Origin: Rhizophagus irregularis
Lineage: Eukaryota > Glomeromycota > Glomeromycetes > Glomerales > Glomeraceae
Direction: 5' to 3'
Length of the DNA: 64,000 nucleotides
Assembly (NCBI RefSeq): GCF_026210795.1
Contig: NC_089448.1
Coordinates: 558,001 to 622,000, forward strand
Below, piece by piece: positions 44,805 to 56,133 of the stretch; position 1 is the first letter of the stretch; each line of letters begins with the position of its first letter. Made by a program: the position numbers and the translations under genes. The notes under the pieces are model-generated. The model searched no databases. It saw only the letters and a program-made list of their open reading frames with translations, and had not been told where the DNA came from.

Positions 44805-45000
44805 CTTCTCTTCATCTTCCCATCACTTCCTTTCATCTCCCATCGCTCCTTTTCGTCTCCCATCACTCCTCTTCGTCTACCATCACTCCTTTTCATCTCT
44901 CATTATGTCCTATTTCTCCTTTTTGTTTCCTATCACTTCTCATTACTCTTTTTTACTCCCTTTCATCTTCTATTACTTTCCATTACTCCACTGTTATTTC
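44805..45000. repeat. CT-rich minisatellite
   Basis: Repeats of about 20 bp, TCTCCCATCACTCCTTTTCG, with variation. It creates a long Ser/His/Phe-rich open frame that I do not accept as a gene. Confidence 0.65.
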
Positions 45001-45487
45001 ATTTTTTTATTAGCATCTTTCTCCTTGATCATTGTAATTTACTTATCTTTTTTATTTATTGTTATTATTAATTTTATTTGTACACTTCAATAAAAATAAA
45101 TATGGTGATTTTTTTCTTTAAAATCGTAAATGTGTGACTTAAATTTTAATATTTGTCAAATAAAATTTCATTAAATAAATAATTATCATTATTGATGTTT
45201 ATCAAAAGTTAATATGCTGACTGCCAGTTCTTATAACGGGTACCTGCCATTTCTTATAGCGGGTACCTGCCGTTCCTTATAACAGGTACCCGCCGTTTCT
45301 TATAACGGGTACCCATCATAACATATAACGTATATAACGCTATGAAATATAGCGTATTAAACGCTATTTTTTGCAACAGGTTACCCCTGAAACAGACAGA
45401 ACAGGGGTAACCCGCCGTGAAATATAACGTATATGCGCTACAAAACATAGTGTATACACGCTATGTTTTGCTACGCACTTTTGACCA

Positions 45488-47752
45488 TGGCGGCTTTCCA
45501 TACAGTACCTCCCGGTCATTGATAATCATGGCTGACGGATCGCTGGAGATCTTGTTTACATTTCTCAAAGACTGATATTTGTGGTACACAATTCGGCAAA
45601 AAATTTTCCATTTTCTGCCAGAATCTGATGACAAATGACCGCAGCAATTATCACGTGAAAGATTTAGATTGTAGGCTTATTAACACTTTTGGATTTTAGC
45701 TACAGTGGACCATTATTCTTATGATGGTCTGGATTTAATTTTTAAGGAAGTTAGGCTAACATCCTTGAAAAAGGAGATTTTTACATGATTTCATGTAAAA
45801 AATGTTCAAAAGAAAAATATAACGTCTCTTTTAGTTTAATTAGAGAATTGTGATGATGGAAATTGAAACCAAACATACGACATGTGGAAAATTTTTGGAA
45901 TTTGGATCAAGTAAAGAGGTATTAGATGTGTGGACGAGAGACGGAGAGAGGAATCTTAGCCCATTTTCAATTACGCTTTCATAGAGGATTTAGATTTCGG
46001 AAAGTTTTCTACTTTCAATTTTTTTTTTTTGGATTATTGGATTTTTGTACGATGTTTGGACTGCTGTCTGGTTAGAAGATACGTGACGTAACTTGACAAA
46101 TGAAAATAACCATCTACCGTAAAATTTACTTTTTTGGAGAATAAGTTGAAAAATTATTTAATAATTTGTTTCCTAAAAATTTTTATTTAAATATCATTCA
46201 AATAATTATTAGTTGAGATAGTAAAAATAATATAAATGTAAATACTCATCCAAAATTTGGCTCAAAATAACTAATTTTGCGATCCATTTCAATATTTGTA
46301 AAATTCTTTATAAAATATGTGTAAATTTTTACCACTCATATATTCCTTTATTAAAATATAGTCTTATATTACAAAATCTTGAGTAATACATAAATTGTGT
46401 TTTTGATTTTGATTTTAAAATAACTAACAATATAGTAAAAATTTTATATATACTTACCGGATATAGTTAAATTATTTGTCAATGAAACAAACAGATTTTT
46501 TTATCGTTGATATTTGAAGTTTCATACCATGGAAGTCAAATGTTGCTAAAGTTTCAGATGATTCAAAATTTCAGATCAATCAGATTTTTTCCATACATCA
46601 AGTAGGAAGTAAAAATCTTTTGATGTCATTTTTGTACTATCAATATATTATATTATTTCCCAAATTTAGACTTTTTTAATTAAATTAATTTCAACATTGA
46701 ATTACATACAAGTTGATTTGTAGTATTATTATAGTTTTGAAATTAATACATGGTTAAAAAAGGCAAACTATACGTGATGTAAATTATACGTGTAATGAGA
46801 AACCATCGCATGAGTCAATTTCATAAATATTATGTAAAGTTACATACATGCCATTCTTTCTATACTTTCAATGTATTTAATGTATTTAACTCAGATGTTT
46901 ACTATTAAAGCGAAAATAATTATATTTTATTTTTTATCCAATATATAATTCGAACTTATAAATATTCTGTTGTATTTAAAAGTTGTTTTCTAATTGGAAA
47001 AATTCGATTTTTAACCATAAATTTATTTGATAATTTATTTTATTAACAGAATCAATGGAAATTAACGTTAATATACTCGAAATGTTTCATTATATCATTT
47101 TCCAATGATTAAGATTTTATAACGATATTTTGCAATTTCTGATTTGTTGTATCTCGATTTACCACATATGGATATATGTTACATCCTCTTTCATTTTAAA
47201 TAAATGCAATTATTATTGATAATTCATTATACATACTATATATTATATATCGATATCTCATTCCGTTTTTTTCATCTTTAATAATATTTTTTTTTTCTTT
47301 ACATATAAAGTTAAGAATATTAAAAGTAGGTTATTTTTTACATAAAGACATAAAAAAATAATAGTTCAAAATCTTATATAACTTTTCGTTTAAGAAATTT
47401 TATAAACATTATTCCACTAAAAGATTTGTTGATTGATTTAAATATGATCTAACCAAACTTAAAAATCTGGACCGGGTCATAATTAGGTTTTTGACCTCCA
47501 TTTGAGTTGGATAACTTTATAATATTCAAAGATTAAACATAAAATACAATTTGTAATTTTTTTTACTTTGTTGCAATTTTATAACATATTACATACAATT
47601 CATTCTATTTATTTTTCATATAATTTTATAAAATAATAATACTTTATTTAATCATAAAAAATACATTCCAATAAAATATCATATCTGTAATAATGTATGT
47701 TAAAGAAAATAAATAATAAATAATAAAGAAATACACCCTTCCTTTCTTTTAT
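45488..47752. other. Intergenic, no gene seen
   Basis: 2.2 kb of AT-rich DNA without coding signal, clear repeats or inverted arms that I could detect. Confidence 0.4.
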
Positions 47753-49449
47753 TCAGCTGCTTTTATCTATAAGTGAAAAATAAATTATTAAATGATATTA
47801 TTAATAAAATAAATCATACAAAAGGTTAATATATATAAGTAAGTACCTAGGTCTAGTTTAATAAAATCTATTGCTTCTATTGATTTTATAATATAAAAAA
47901 AAAATAATTATATACGTCAAATAAAATATTTAAAGAATGCTTTTGTAAAGTAAATTAGGAAATTAATTACCTGAATATTCTCCAAATGAATTATCATCCT
48001 TGTTATCAATAGCATTTTTTGGTTCTGGAAGATTTTTAAAATCTAAAAGCCTACTCGTGTAAACCGCTTGAGGATTTGTAGTATATGAAAGAGCAGGTCC
48101 AATATATAATGATGATGATGATGTCAACTTTTCATTAATATTATCTGCTTCTTCAATTTGCCTAGTGAGTTCAACGCCATATAAATTAAATAATAAATCA
48201 AATAATTCATTTGCTTTAGGTCGTTTTAAAGGATCAGCATCCCAACATTGATTAATTATATTTAAAATTAATTGAGGAATTTTATAATTTGATTTTGGCC
48301 TAAGTCCTTGACAAATGCTAATAGCTAAGAATTTATCATGAGCAATATCATGATAAGGAGGAAGCCCTGTACAGACTTCATATGCAATAATTCCAAAACC
48401 ATAAATATCGCTTTCTTGAGTGTATCCTTTTCCTCTTAAAACTTCTGGTGCTACATAAGGTAATACTCCATATAGTTCTTTACATTCATTTTGAGATGAT
48501 TTTACATTTGCTGGTCGACATAATCCTAAATCAGTAATTAAAGTATAATGGGTGTCTTTTAATATATTACCACAATGAAAATCACGATGAATTAACCCTT
48601 TTTGATGAATATTATCAAGGCCTTGTGCAATTTGTCGTAAAATCATCAACTTTTGATTCCATTTTGTTGAATTAAAAGTATTATTTAAATGTTGTCTTAA
48701 ACTACCATTTTGTACATATCCCATTACTATCATAAAATTTCTAGATTCTGGGTCTTTAGTAATGCCATAACACCATGCTATATTATTACCTATATGTTCT
48801 GACAAAATTATATGTGTTTCAATCTAAAAAAGAATTCATAATAATAATAATTAATAGATAGTTTAACATTTATAATAGGACAATATCTTGAAATTATATA
48901 CAAAAATAAGTAACTTACTTCTCTTAAAAAATCGGATGTAATATCTTGAGAATTATGTAAACATTTTAAAATAACTGGAAAATTCTCATATTCCTTACAA
49001 TAAAATTTACGTCTTGTCCATTTATTATTCTCAAAATCCCAACTTTTTATCCATCCATCTTTCCAAATTGCTTTATAAATAGTTCCAAATCCTCCTTTTG
49101 TCAAGTATTCAATATTTTCAAATCTATCATATTCAATCCATTCTAAAACTTCCTCAAATTGTTTAGCTTTAAGTTGTGTTTTTTGAATAAACTTATCAAC
49201 TTCATGATTTCCACTAGTCCAATTTTTGAAATTTTGTTGAAAATGTTTAGCATTACATGAATTACACCAAGTATAACCAGTATTAGGTTGCTTACATTCC
49301 TTGCATAAACCATTTTCTTTATAACGTATTTTTAATTCTTCAGTTAATATTAACTTATCAATTAACAAACTTTGTTTTTCAGTTAGGTCCTCATGGTCAA
49401 AATTTTTTATTTGCTCAAATACATCATCACTGATCATAAATTCTTCCAT
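47753..49449 (-). CDS. Zinc-ribbon TKL-like protein kinase
   Basis: Four exons, 49449-48919, 48823-47971, 47876-47847 and 47766-47753, totalling 1428 nt and 475 residues. The first intron is phase 0, the others phase 1. Residues 45-70 form a zinc ribbon (CKECKQ...CNSCN). KNWTSGNHEVDKFIQKTQL and EWIEYDRF precede the Gly loop GGFGTIYKA and VILK. Exon 2 has HRDFHCGN, TDLGL (for DFG), VAPEVLRG and a complete C-lobe. A conserved YTSRLLDFKNLPEPKN tail follows, then a short spliced end (...DKSS). All catalytic residues are present, so it is likely active, probably in signalling; partner unknown. Confidence 0.85.
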
Positions 49450-51199
49450 ATTAGATTAATAAATGTGACTTCAATTTTATGTTTAAACAGAATAAAAAAG
49501 ATTTTTTTTTTTTAAAAAAAAAAAGGCGTTAAAACGTATTACAGTTGCACAGCAGCGATTGACAAAATTTTATTTTTATTTAGGTCAAACGGTCAAACAA
49601 TAAAGTGTTCAAGAAGTCAGCTGATGATCACAGAAATCACACATCATTTAAGTAAGAAATTTCCTTTTTTATAAATCCCTAACTATAAATACTTGTTTCA
49701 CAAAAAAAAAAAAAACTTTGCAACACCAAAATATTATTTGTTAGTAAAATTATACTACAGTATATAGGTACTTTGTTGAAATTTTGAAAAATGCAGTACA
49801 GTCAATCAATATCATTATAAGTAACAACGTGTATTAAAAATTATGATAATTAGAATCGTGCTAAAATTGTTAGATTAAAAAATGTATTATCCAATTATTT
49901 TAGTTTGTTTTAAATTCTATACAAAAAACTAAAAGAAATATTTTACCATTATTATATAAAGGAAATTCGTATTAACAAATGGAATTCAGTTATAATATAC
50001 TAATTCATCATTAAAGTAGTTAATAATTATAAAAAAAATATTTCAATCTGCTTGTAAATAAAAAAATAATTATTATTATTATGACAAAACAATAAATTAT
50101 TAAAATTTCCATCTATTTTAACATCATTTTCTTAATAACATGAAATTTTATTTTTAAAACAATTTTGGTATTTAATGACAATCTAAATATTTTCTTAAAA
50201 TTCAAAAAATATAATAATTTAATAGCGTTAAAAAGTAGTTACGCTCAAAGATTACTGTAAAATATGACAGTAAGCTTTAACAACTAGATTTAATGTTCTG
50301 AAAAAATAAAATTTAAAATATTAATTGAAGGATAAACTGATTAGTAATCAATTATTGCTAAAAAAAAAGAAGGTAAAAATTGAGTTACTTCTGTGTCATA
50401 TGCAGATCCCTGACCGAACCTAAAGAAAAAAAATGAAGAAAACGAATAATTATTTATTAAGCTCACTGCTCTAGTTATTATTTGCGCTATATTATCATGA
50501 CATAAGAAAATATATATGTACTTACATAAACATTTTCTTTATACTAGTAACTAGTAAGACAGTAGTAGTATTACTACGTTTTGGAAAACAAATAATATAT
50601 TAATTTCTAACAAGCTAAATGATAGAAAAAGAGTAACTAGCAAATTATCGATTTTTGATATGATAAAAAAAAAAGGTGCATAATAAATTATAAAAATTAT
50701 TATGTATTATAAACTCATTTTATTACAATTGATCCTAAATTTTAGGTAAATTATACTATAAACTATAAAATCCTTTAAATAAAGTTATGGATAAAGCTTC
50801 TACCGTAATTATTTTAATGATGTTTTGAATTTCATTCTTAACTTTTATATTTTTATACTTCGATTATACTGTAAGTGTAACAAAACATATAATCTGATTA
50901 CATCGAATAGAAGCAATTACTGTGATCACAATAATTCCTTTCTTGTTGACATTAGGCCAGTTCATAATTGTTCGATCGGCTTTTTTGGTCAGGTTGCACT
51001 AATCTCATGATCAAAGCTCAATTTTGAGAACATTATGAAACCAATAGTTATGGTTATGTACAATTTATAGACTGACTTTAAAAGCAACGGTTTATGGACT
51101 GACACTTTAAAAGCAATGGTTTATTTACACTTTAAAAGCCAAAGAGGTATTTATTTTCGAATTTTTATTATTAGCAAAATTTTTTTACATAAAAATCAT
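49450..51199. other. Intergenic, no gene seen
   Basis: AT-rich. A short duplicated motif (TTTATGGACTGAC, TTTAAAAGCAA) is present near 51065-51140. Confidence 0.4.
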
Positions 51200-52460
51200 A
51201 AAAATATTAGTTTCTTAAAAATAATGTAAACCTCATTTTATTTGTGATCTTAACTATTTTATAAGTTTCCAATAGTTTAATGTAAAATTAAAATAACAAT
51301 CTAACCTATTTATTATAAATAAATAAAACGTTTGCACAATATTTTATTATCGTACTTTCATGAGGTCAAAGATGACAAGCGAGATTATTCTTTAAATTTA
51401 CGTAAAGTCGGTAAAGATACTTAATTTTTGTCTAAATCAATATACGGTAGTAAATATTTTTATTGCTTATTTATACATTTAAAATTATTTAAACTACAAA
51501 CAAAGAATTTTGTAAAACATTTACTACTCTACTACTCTTAGTGTTTAAATAATCCATGATAAATAAATAATTAAATGATGATAATTTAAAATATAAAAAA
51601 AAACATTGTTAAACGATTATTCAAAATTCATCTAAAGATAAAAAATAACAAATTATTTCTTAATTATTTGCTTTATAAAGAAATTTATTTTTATACTTTA
51701 TTTTAAGAGCTTACTGTCAGGAATTTTCAGTTAATATAAAATTAAATTAAAAATTCGCATACCATCAATATCATCATCAATATTTTGTCTTCAATTTAAA
51801 AAATTTAGATGATGAAAAAGAAATAATTCAACAAAAAATGAAAAGCTACATTAAATAAATATATTGACAAAATAATTTTTACTTTTTTTGTTTACCATCA
51901 ATCAAAATTTGGAATTTTTAAATTCTCAATATTGTCCAAGTAAGTTCTTTAATCTTTGTACATCATCTTTAAATTGATAAATAATGTTAATTGATTAATG
52001 ACCAAATTTAGAAATAATGATTATCTAGATAGTTCCTTATAAAATTCTCTTTTTTACTTTAAGGTATCTAAATAATGAAGTTAGAAAGTTTACCAATAAA
52101 CAAACTGGATGTTACCCAATATGAACGAATATTGTAATTAGTAAATTAAACCAAAATATTTTTTTACTTGATTTCGTTGCTTTGAATTCCATCATGATAG
52201 ACATAATTTAGAAAAGTAAAAACTTTTATTAATAATTTTATACTTTGATCAAAATTCATAATCTCTGGAAGGTTCACGTTGAAAACTTGCGCTAAATAAA
52301 TTATACCAAAAATAAATTAAAAAAAAAATACTTTCCATCATTCTTTTTCGTTTTTAAACCCTTAACATTTTCGTCCCAATCTTCCTTGTTCTTATTATAA
52401 TTTTCGACTTTATTCAATAAGATAAATAAAGAATCCGCAGCAAGACTTCTGACAGTCTTG
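51200..52460 (-). pseudogene. Decayed duplicate of a kinase 3' region with micro-exon remnants
   Basis: The 51200-51740 stretch is similar to 39400-40050, the 3' end of the nine-exon kinase gene, including TTAGTGTTTAAATAATCCATGATAAATAAATAA and TCATCTAAAGATAAA next to the former last exon. Further right, on the minus strand, short charged segments ending in GATG before GT or GA (near 51766, 51895 and 52335; for example NKVENYNKNKEDWDENV) resemble tail micro-exons. No kinase domain remains. Confidence 0.5.
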
Positions 52461-53244
52461 CATCATTCTTTCTTCGTCTTTAAAATACATCAAAAATATT
52501 TGATTATTATTAATTTCAAAATGGTCAAGTATTCAAAGTTACATGTTCCTCAGGATGTAGTAAGCATGAGCAAAGTAACAACAAGTGATCGGCGCACATT
52601 TACTATTAGATCTAAGCATCTTAATTCTAGTAGAGACGGCATAACGCTAGTAGATGATTTTAGGAAGTCGTAAAACATTATCAAAAAAAAAAAGAAAAGA
52701 TCTACAAATTATTTTGTCCCATTCTACGCAAACTCGATTATTACCACTTTCAGTATTGCTTGGATCCTGTAAGCATCCCATTTAACAATACTACTTTAAT
52801 AAGTCAGTCTCAAAAATCATTTAAATTTTTTTTGGCCAACACAAGCTCCTCAGTCTGGTTCAAGTCAACAAACTAGATTTTACGGTCTAAAAAAAAAAAA
52901 TTAAATCAATTCAACTTAATTAAATAAAACTAAAAGTAATGAATTAAATTTTTGAATGTCTACACAATCTCTATGTCAAATTCTATTTATAAAGTTGATT
53001 AATCATACATCATTTTTTAATATCAATACATGTACTTCGCGTTAAAACTATATTTATTTTTATGTATAATCTTGTACAATCTACTGTACATAATATATTA
53101 TATGCATATTTCTAACATGGTTCCTAATATTAATAGATTGCAAGTACATTATAAATTTGTTAATAGAATAATTATCTTTCGTTACCGCGGTGTCATGTGA
53201 TACATTGTGTATCACAATTATCACATGATATAAGTGATCAAAGA
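52461..53244. other. Intergenic, upstream of an F-box gene
   Basis: A 50-codon frame from 52521 (MVKYSKLHVPQDVVSMSKV) reads plausibly but is unrecognised. From about 52850 the sequence resembles the flank upstream of the 16.2-kb F-box gene (CTGGTTCAAGT..A..AAACTAGATTTT). Confidence 0.4.
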
Positions 53245-53325
53245 ACTAGGATAAATTCGGTAAGTTACAAAATTTGACAAATCAAATATTTGACGTAATA
53301 TTTATTTATTGTAAGACGTTACTTG
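53245..53325 (+). promoter_or_regulatory. Conserved F-box upstream block (copy 2)
   Basis: ACTAGGATAAATTCGGTAA (53245-53263), AATCAAATATTTGACGTAATA and GACGTTACTTGTGAATTTTA, 153 bp before the ATG. Confidence 0.55.
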
Positions 53326-53397
53326 TGAATTTTATTCCGGTATTTTCATTCTCTTGTTAAACTTTTTTAAAAATTTTTCTATTTCAATATTACGAAA

Positions 53398-54873
53398 ATG
53401 TCAAAACTCAATAAAGATATTCTTTTTTTAATATTCGAAGAATTTCAAGATGATCCAAAATTTCTCTTTTCATGTTTAATGGTGAATAGACTTTGGTGTG
53501 AAACTGTGATTCCAATTTTATGGAGGAATCCTTGGTGCTATGATATTAATTATAGTAATAAAAATTATTTATTTAAAATCATTGCTTCTTATTTATCTGA
53601 TGATATTAAGGAATTCCTAACGAGACGAGGAATTCAATTACCATCATTTTCACACTATTCACTTTTATTCGATTATTTATCTTTTTGTAGAAGTATTAAT
53701 ATAAATATTATAAACATGATTATAACTTCTATTGGATCTTCTTTAACTTATAATCAATTTCTTTTGCAACAAGAATTTTATGGACTCTTTATGAAGAAAT
53801 TTCCAGAGTTAAAGTATTTGGATATGAAATCAATTAGACATCAAATATTTTATTTTCCAGAAGCTAGGTTTCGTCTTGAATCACTTTGTGAATTAAGATG
53901 TAACACATCAATTGATTCTTCATATTTTTATGGATTGGTACAATTATGTCAATATATACAAAGGCTCATCGTTGTTAATTCAGACCCAAATGATTATCAT
54001 GGGATTGCTGAATTAATTAGAGTTCAGAAAAATTTAAAGTATTTTGAGTGGAGAGATGATTATGATACAACATATATACCTAGAGCAGATCAAGATTCTT
54101 ATAAAGAGATTCTTTTTGCATTAGAAAAAAATGCAAATAATATTATTCATTTAAATATTTTCTTTATTTTTATTAGTCGCACATTACAAAAGGTAGTCCC
54201 AAAATTTCATAAACTAAAAACATTGAAAACTAGTTTTTCTAATTTTACTGAAGAACAATTAAAGAAGTGTGTATACCATGATCTTGAGGTCTTTAAAATA
54301 GATCATCACAATTTGAAAGCAGCTTCTATTATAATTGAAAATAGTGGGGGACACCTAAAGAGAATCTCGTTGGAACCATATGGATTACTAGGGTATATAG
54401 ATGGTTTCGTTGAAAATTCTCTTATTTTTATACGTAGTATTCATAGAAATTGTCCTTCAATTGAATATTTATCTCTTATATTTTCACCATCAAATGAACA
54501 TTTTGCAGAAATTGAAAAATTACTAAAAATTTGTCAAAATTTGAAGTCATTATTATTAATTATAATTGATTATGCATGTGAAGATTCAACTTATGAGCAA
54601 AAAGTTTTAGAATATGGGGAAATATTATTAAAAATATTAATTAGTTCAACACTAAATAATATGAAAGAAATTAGATTTTGTGGTGATTTTAAATTTTCTT
54701 TACAAGCCTTAGAGGAATTCTTAAAAAAATGGGAAGGTAATGCGCTTTCAATAATAACATCTAATTATATTGAAGAAGATTATGAAGAATTGATTAATAA
54801 ATATAAAAATAATGGAGTAATAAAAGATTTTATATGGGATTTTCATAGGAATATAATAGATATAGAGATATAA
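53398..54873 (+). CDS. F-box protein with leucine-rich C-terminus
   Basis: 491 residues, single exon. F-box at residues 1-45 (FEEFQDDPKFLFSCLMVNRLWCETV), irregular LRR-like remainder. It shares an identical 514-bp tract (53923-54436) with the gene 2.7 kb downstream, while N- and C-terminal parts differ. Predicted Skp1-binding adaptor of an SCF ubiquitin ligase; target unknown. Confidence 0.8.
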   Translation: MSKLNKDILFLIFEEFQDDPKFLFSCLMVNRLWCETVIPILWRNPWCYDINYSNKNYLFKIIASYLSDDIKEFLTRRGIQLPSFSHYSLLFDYLSFCRSININIINMIITSIGSSLTYNQFLLQQEFYGLFMKKFPELKYLDMKSIRHQIFYFPEARFRLESLCELRCNTSIDSSYFYGLVQLCQYIQRLIVVNSDPNDYHGIAELIRVQKNLKYFEWRDDYDTTYIPRADQDSYKEILFALEKNANNIIHLNIFFIFISRTLQKVVPKFHKLKTLKTSFSNFTEEQLKKCVYHDLEVFKIDHHNLKAASIIIENSGGHLKRISLEPYGLLGYIDGFVENSLIFIRSIHRNCPSIEYLSLIFSPSNEHFAEIEKLLKICQNLKSLLLIIIDYACEDSTYEQKVLEYGEILLKILISSTLNNMKEIRFCGDFKFSLQALEEFLKKWEGNALSIITSNYIEEDYEELINKYKNNGVIKDFIWDFHRNIIDIEI

Positions 54874-55915
54874 ATAACGTCTTATTAATCACTACTTTGC
54901 AGAAACTTGATGATTTGCAACCTAACCATCATGAAATTAATCAAAATTCATATTGATCACGTGACAGCATGTTATCTTGACGAAATTTTTACAATTCGTA
55001 AAATTTTGCCGACTTATCGTCAATAAATAGTATTAAAATAGCTTTAAACTGCAATAAAAGTATTAATAAATTAGTGGCTAAAGTAGGATATTAGACAAAA
55101 AATTAATTAAAGATGTTTTATCAATGTATTAGATAATATTCAACGAAGCTTATTATTTGATACTAGATAAATCATATTTTATTTAATTATTGCAATAGCA
55201 ATTTTCATTATAATAATACATTGTAATAGAAATAACTGATAAAAACGCAAATAATAAAAATTTATATTTTTGTAATAAAACAATTAATAAAAACATTATA
55301 TCAAACCGAATTTTTTATAATTTTAAATTATTAGCGAAGTTTTGGCCATCTCTAGATGGCACAGCTAAATTTTTTGTCATTATATCCAAAATTTTCATTC
55401 TTTCTGAATCTCTGGTATTGTAATTAAAAACTACGGCCTTTTTAACTAGATTTTTTAAGTAAATCAATGAATTTTTTCTTCTTAAATCACCAATTTTCAC
55501 AGTGTTCAACCAGAGTCATAACTCATAACACAATTATTGTTTTTTCTTCATCAATAAAATCATCAATATCTTCTTTTTGTGGTAAAGTTATTTCAGGAAT
55601 ACCTTGTCTAAAATATTATTATATTATTTCGGTCAAATATCATAATATCTGTCAACTGAAAGTTGAAATGAAAAAGCCAGTCGGTCTTGGACTGATAACC
55701 AAACTTGATAACCGAACTGATAAAAACCGGTTATGATCGGTTATAACCAAAGTTAAGACTATCTCTCATATTTTATAATTTTCTTTTATTTTTTTTGCAT
55801 AATTTGTTCGTACATATGGTTCCTAACATTAATAAATTGCCAATATAAATAAATTAACAGCAGTGTCATGTAATACAGTATGCATATCAATGATGTACAG
55901 CAAGTTGATCAAAGA
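54874..55915. other. Intergenic with possible kinase-tail fragment
   Basis: On the minus strand, after TTTTAG at about 55604, a 28-codon piece reads QGIPEITLPQKEDIDDFIDE...VL and stops near 55520, resembling a kinase tail exon. A further 64-codon minus frame (55509-55315) is unrecognised. A small repeat of GATAACCRAACTTGATAACCGAAC lies near 55700. Confidence 0.35.
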
Positions 55916-55995
55916 ACTAGGATAAATTCGGAATTTTGCCAAAATCAAATAATGATGCAATATTTATTACTTGTGACACGTTACTTGTGAATATT
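55916..55995 (+). promoter_or_regulatory. Conserved F-box upstream block (copy 3)
   Basis: ACTAGGATAAATTCGG (55916-55931) and CACGTTACTTGTGAATATTA, 218 bp before the ATG; preceded in this copy and copy 2 by GATCAAAGA. Confidence 0.55.
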
Positions 55996-56133
55996 ATTTC
56001 GGTATTTCATTATTCATGGTTAAAACTTTTTTAAAAATTTTTCAATATTACGAAAAATTTCAATATTACGAAAAATTATATTCAAGGATATTTACTATAA
56101 TAAACCAGTGATTAAAGATTATTTTGTTAAAGA

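Larger units (their letters stand above)
43524..45487. mobile_element. 1.96-kb element with terminal inverted repeats and internal repeats
   Basis: TGGTCAAAAGTGCGTAGCAA at the left is inverted as TTGCTACGCACTTTTGACCA at the right, and the TIR continues through AAACATAGCGTGTAYAC. Subterminal parts carry repeated GGGTACCCGC(C/T)(G/A) and ATAGCGTGTATACGCT motifs, the palindrome TAGCGTGTACACGCTA, and a GGCGGGTTACCCC/GGGGTAACCCGCC pair (43595-43650 and 45384-45417). The core is a T-rich minisatellite (43870-44770) plus a CT-rich TCCCATCACTCCTTTTC array. No transposase. Target duplication not evident. Confidence 0.65.

Noticed and set aside
44758-45093. 111-codon Ser/Phe/His-rich ORF
   Set aside because: Lies in the CT-rich minisatellite of the TIR element.
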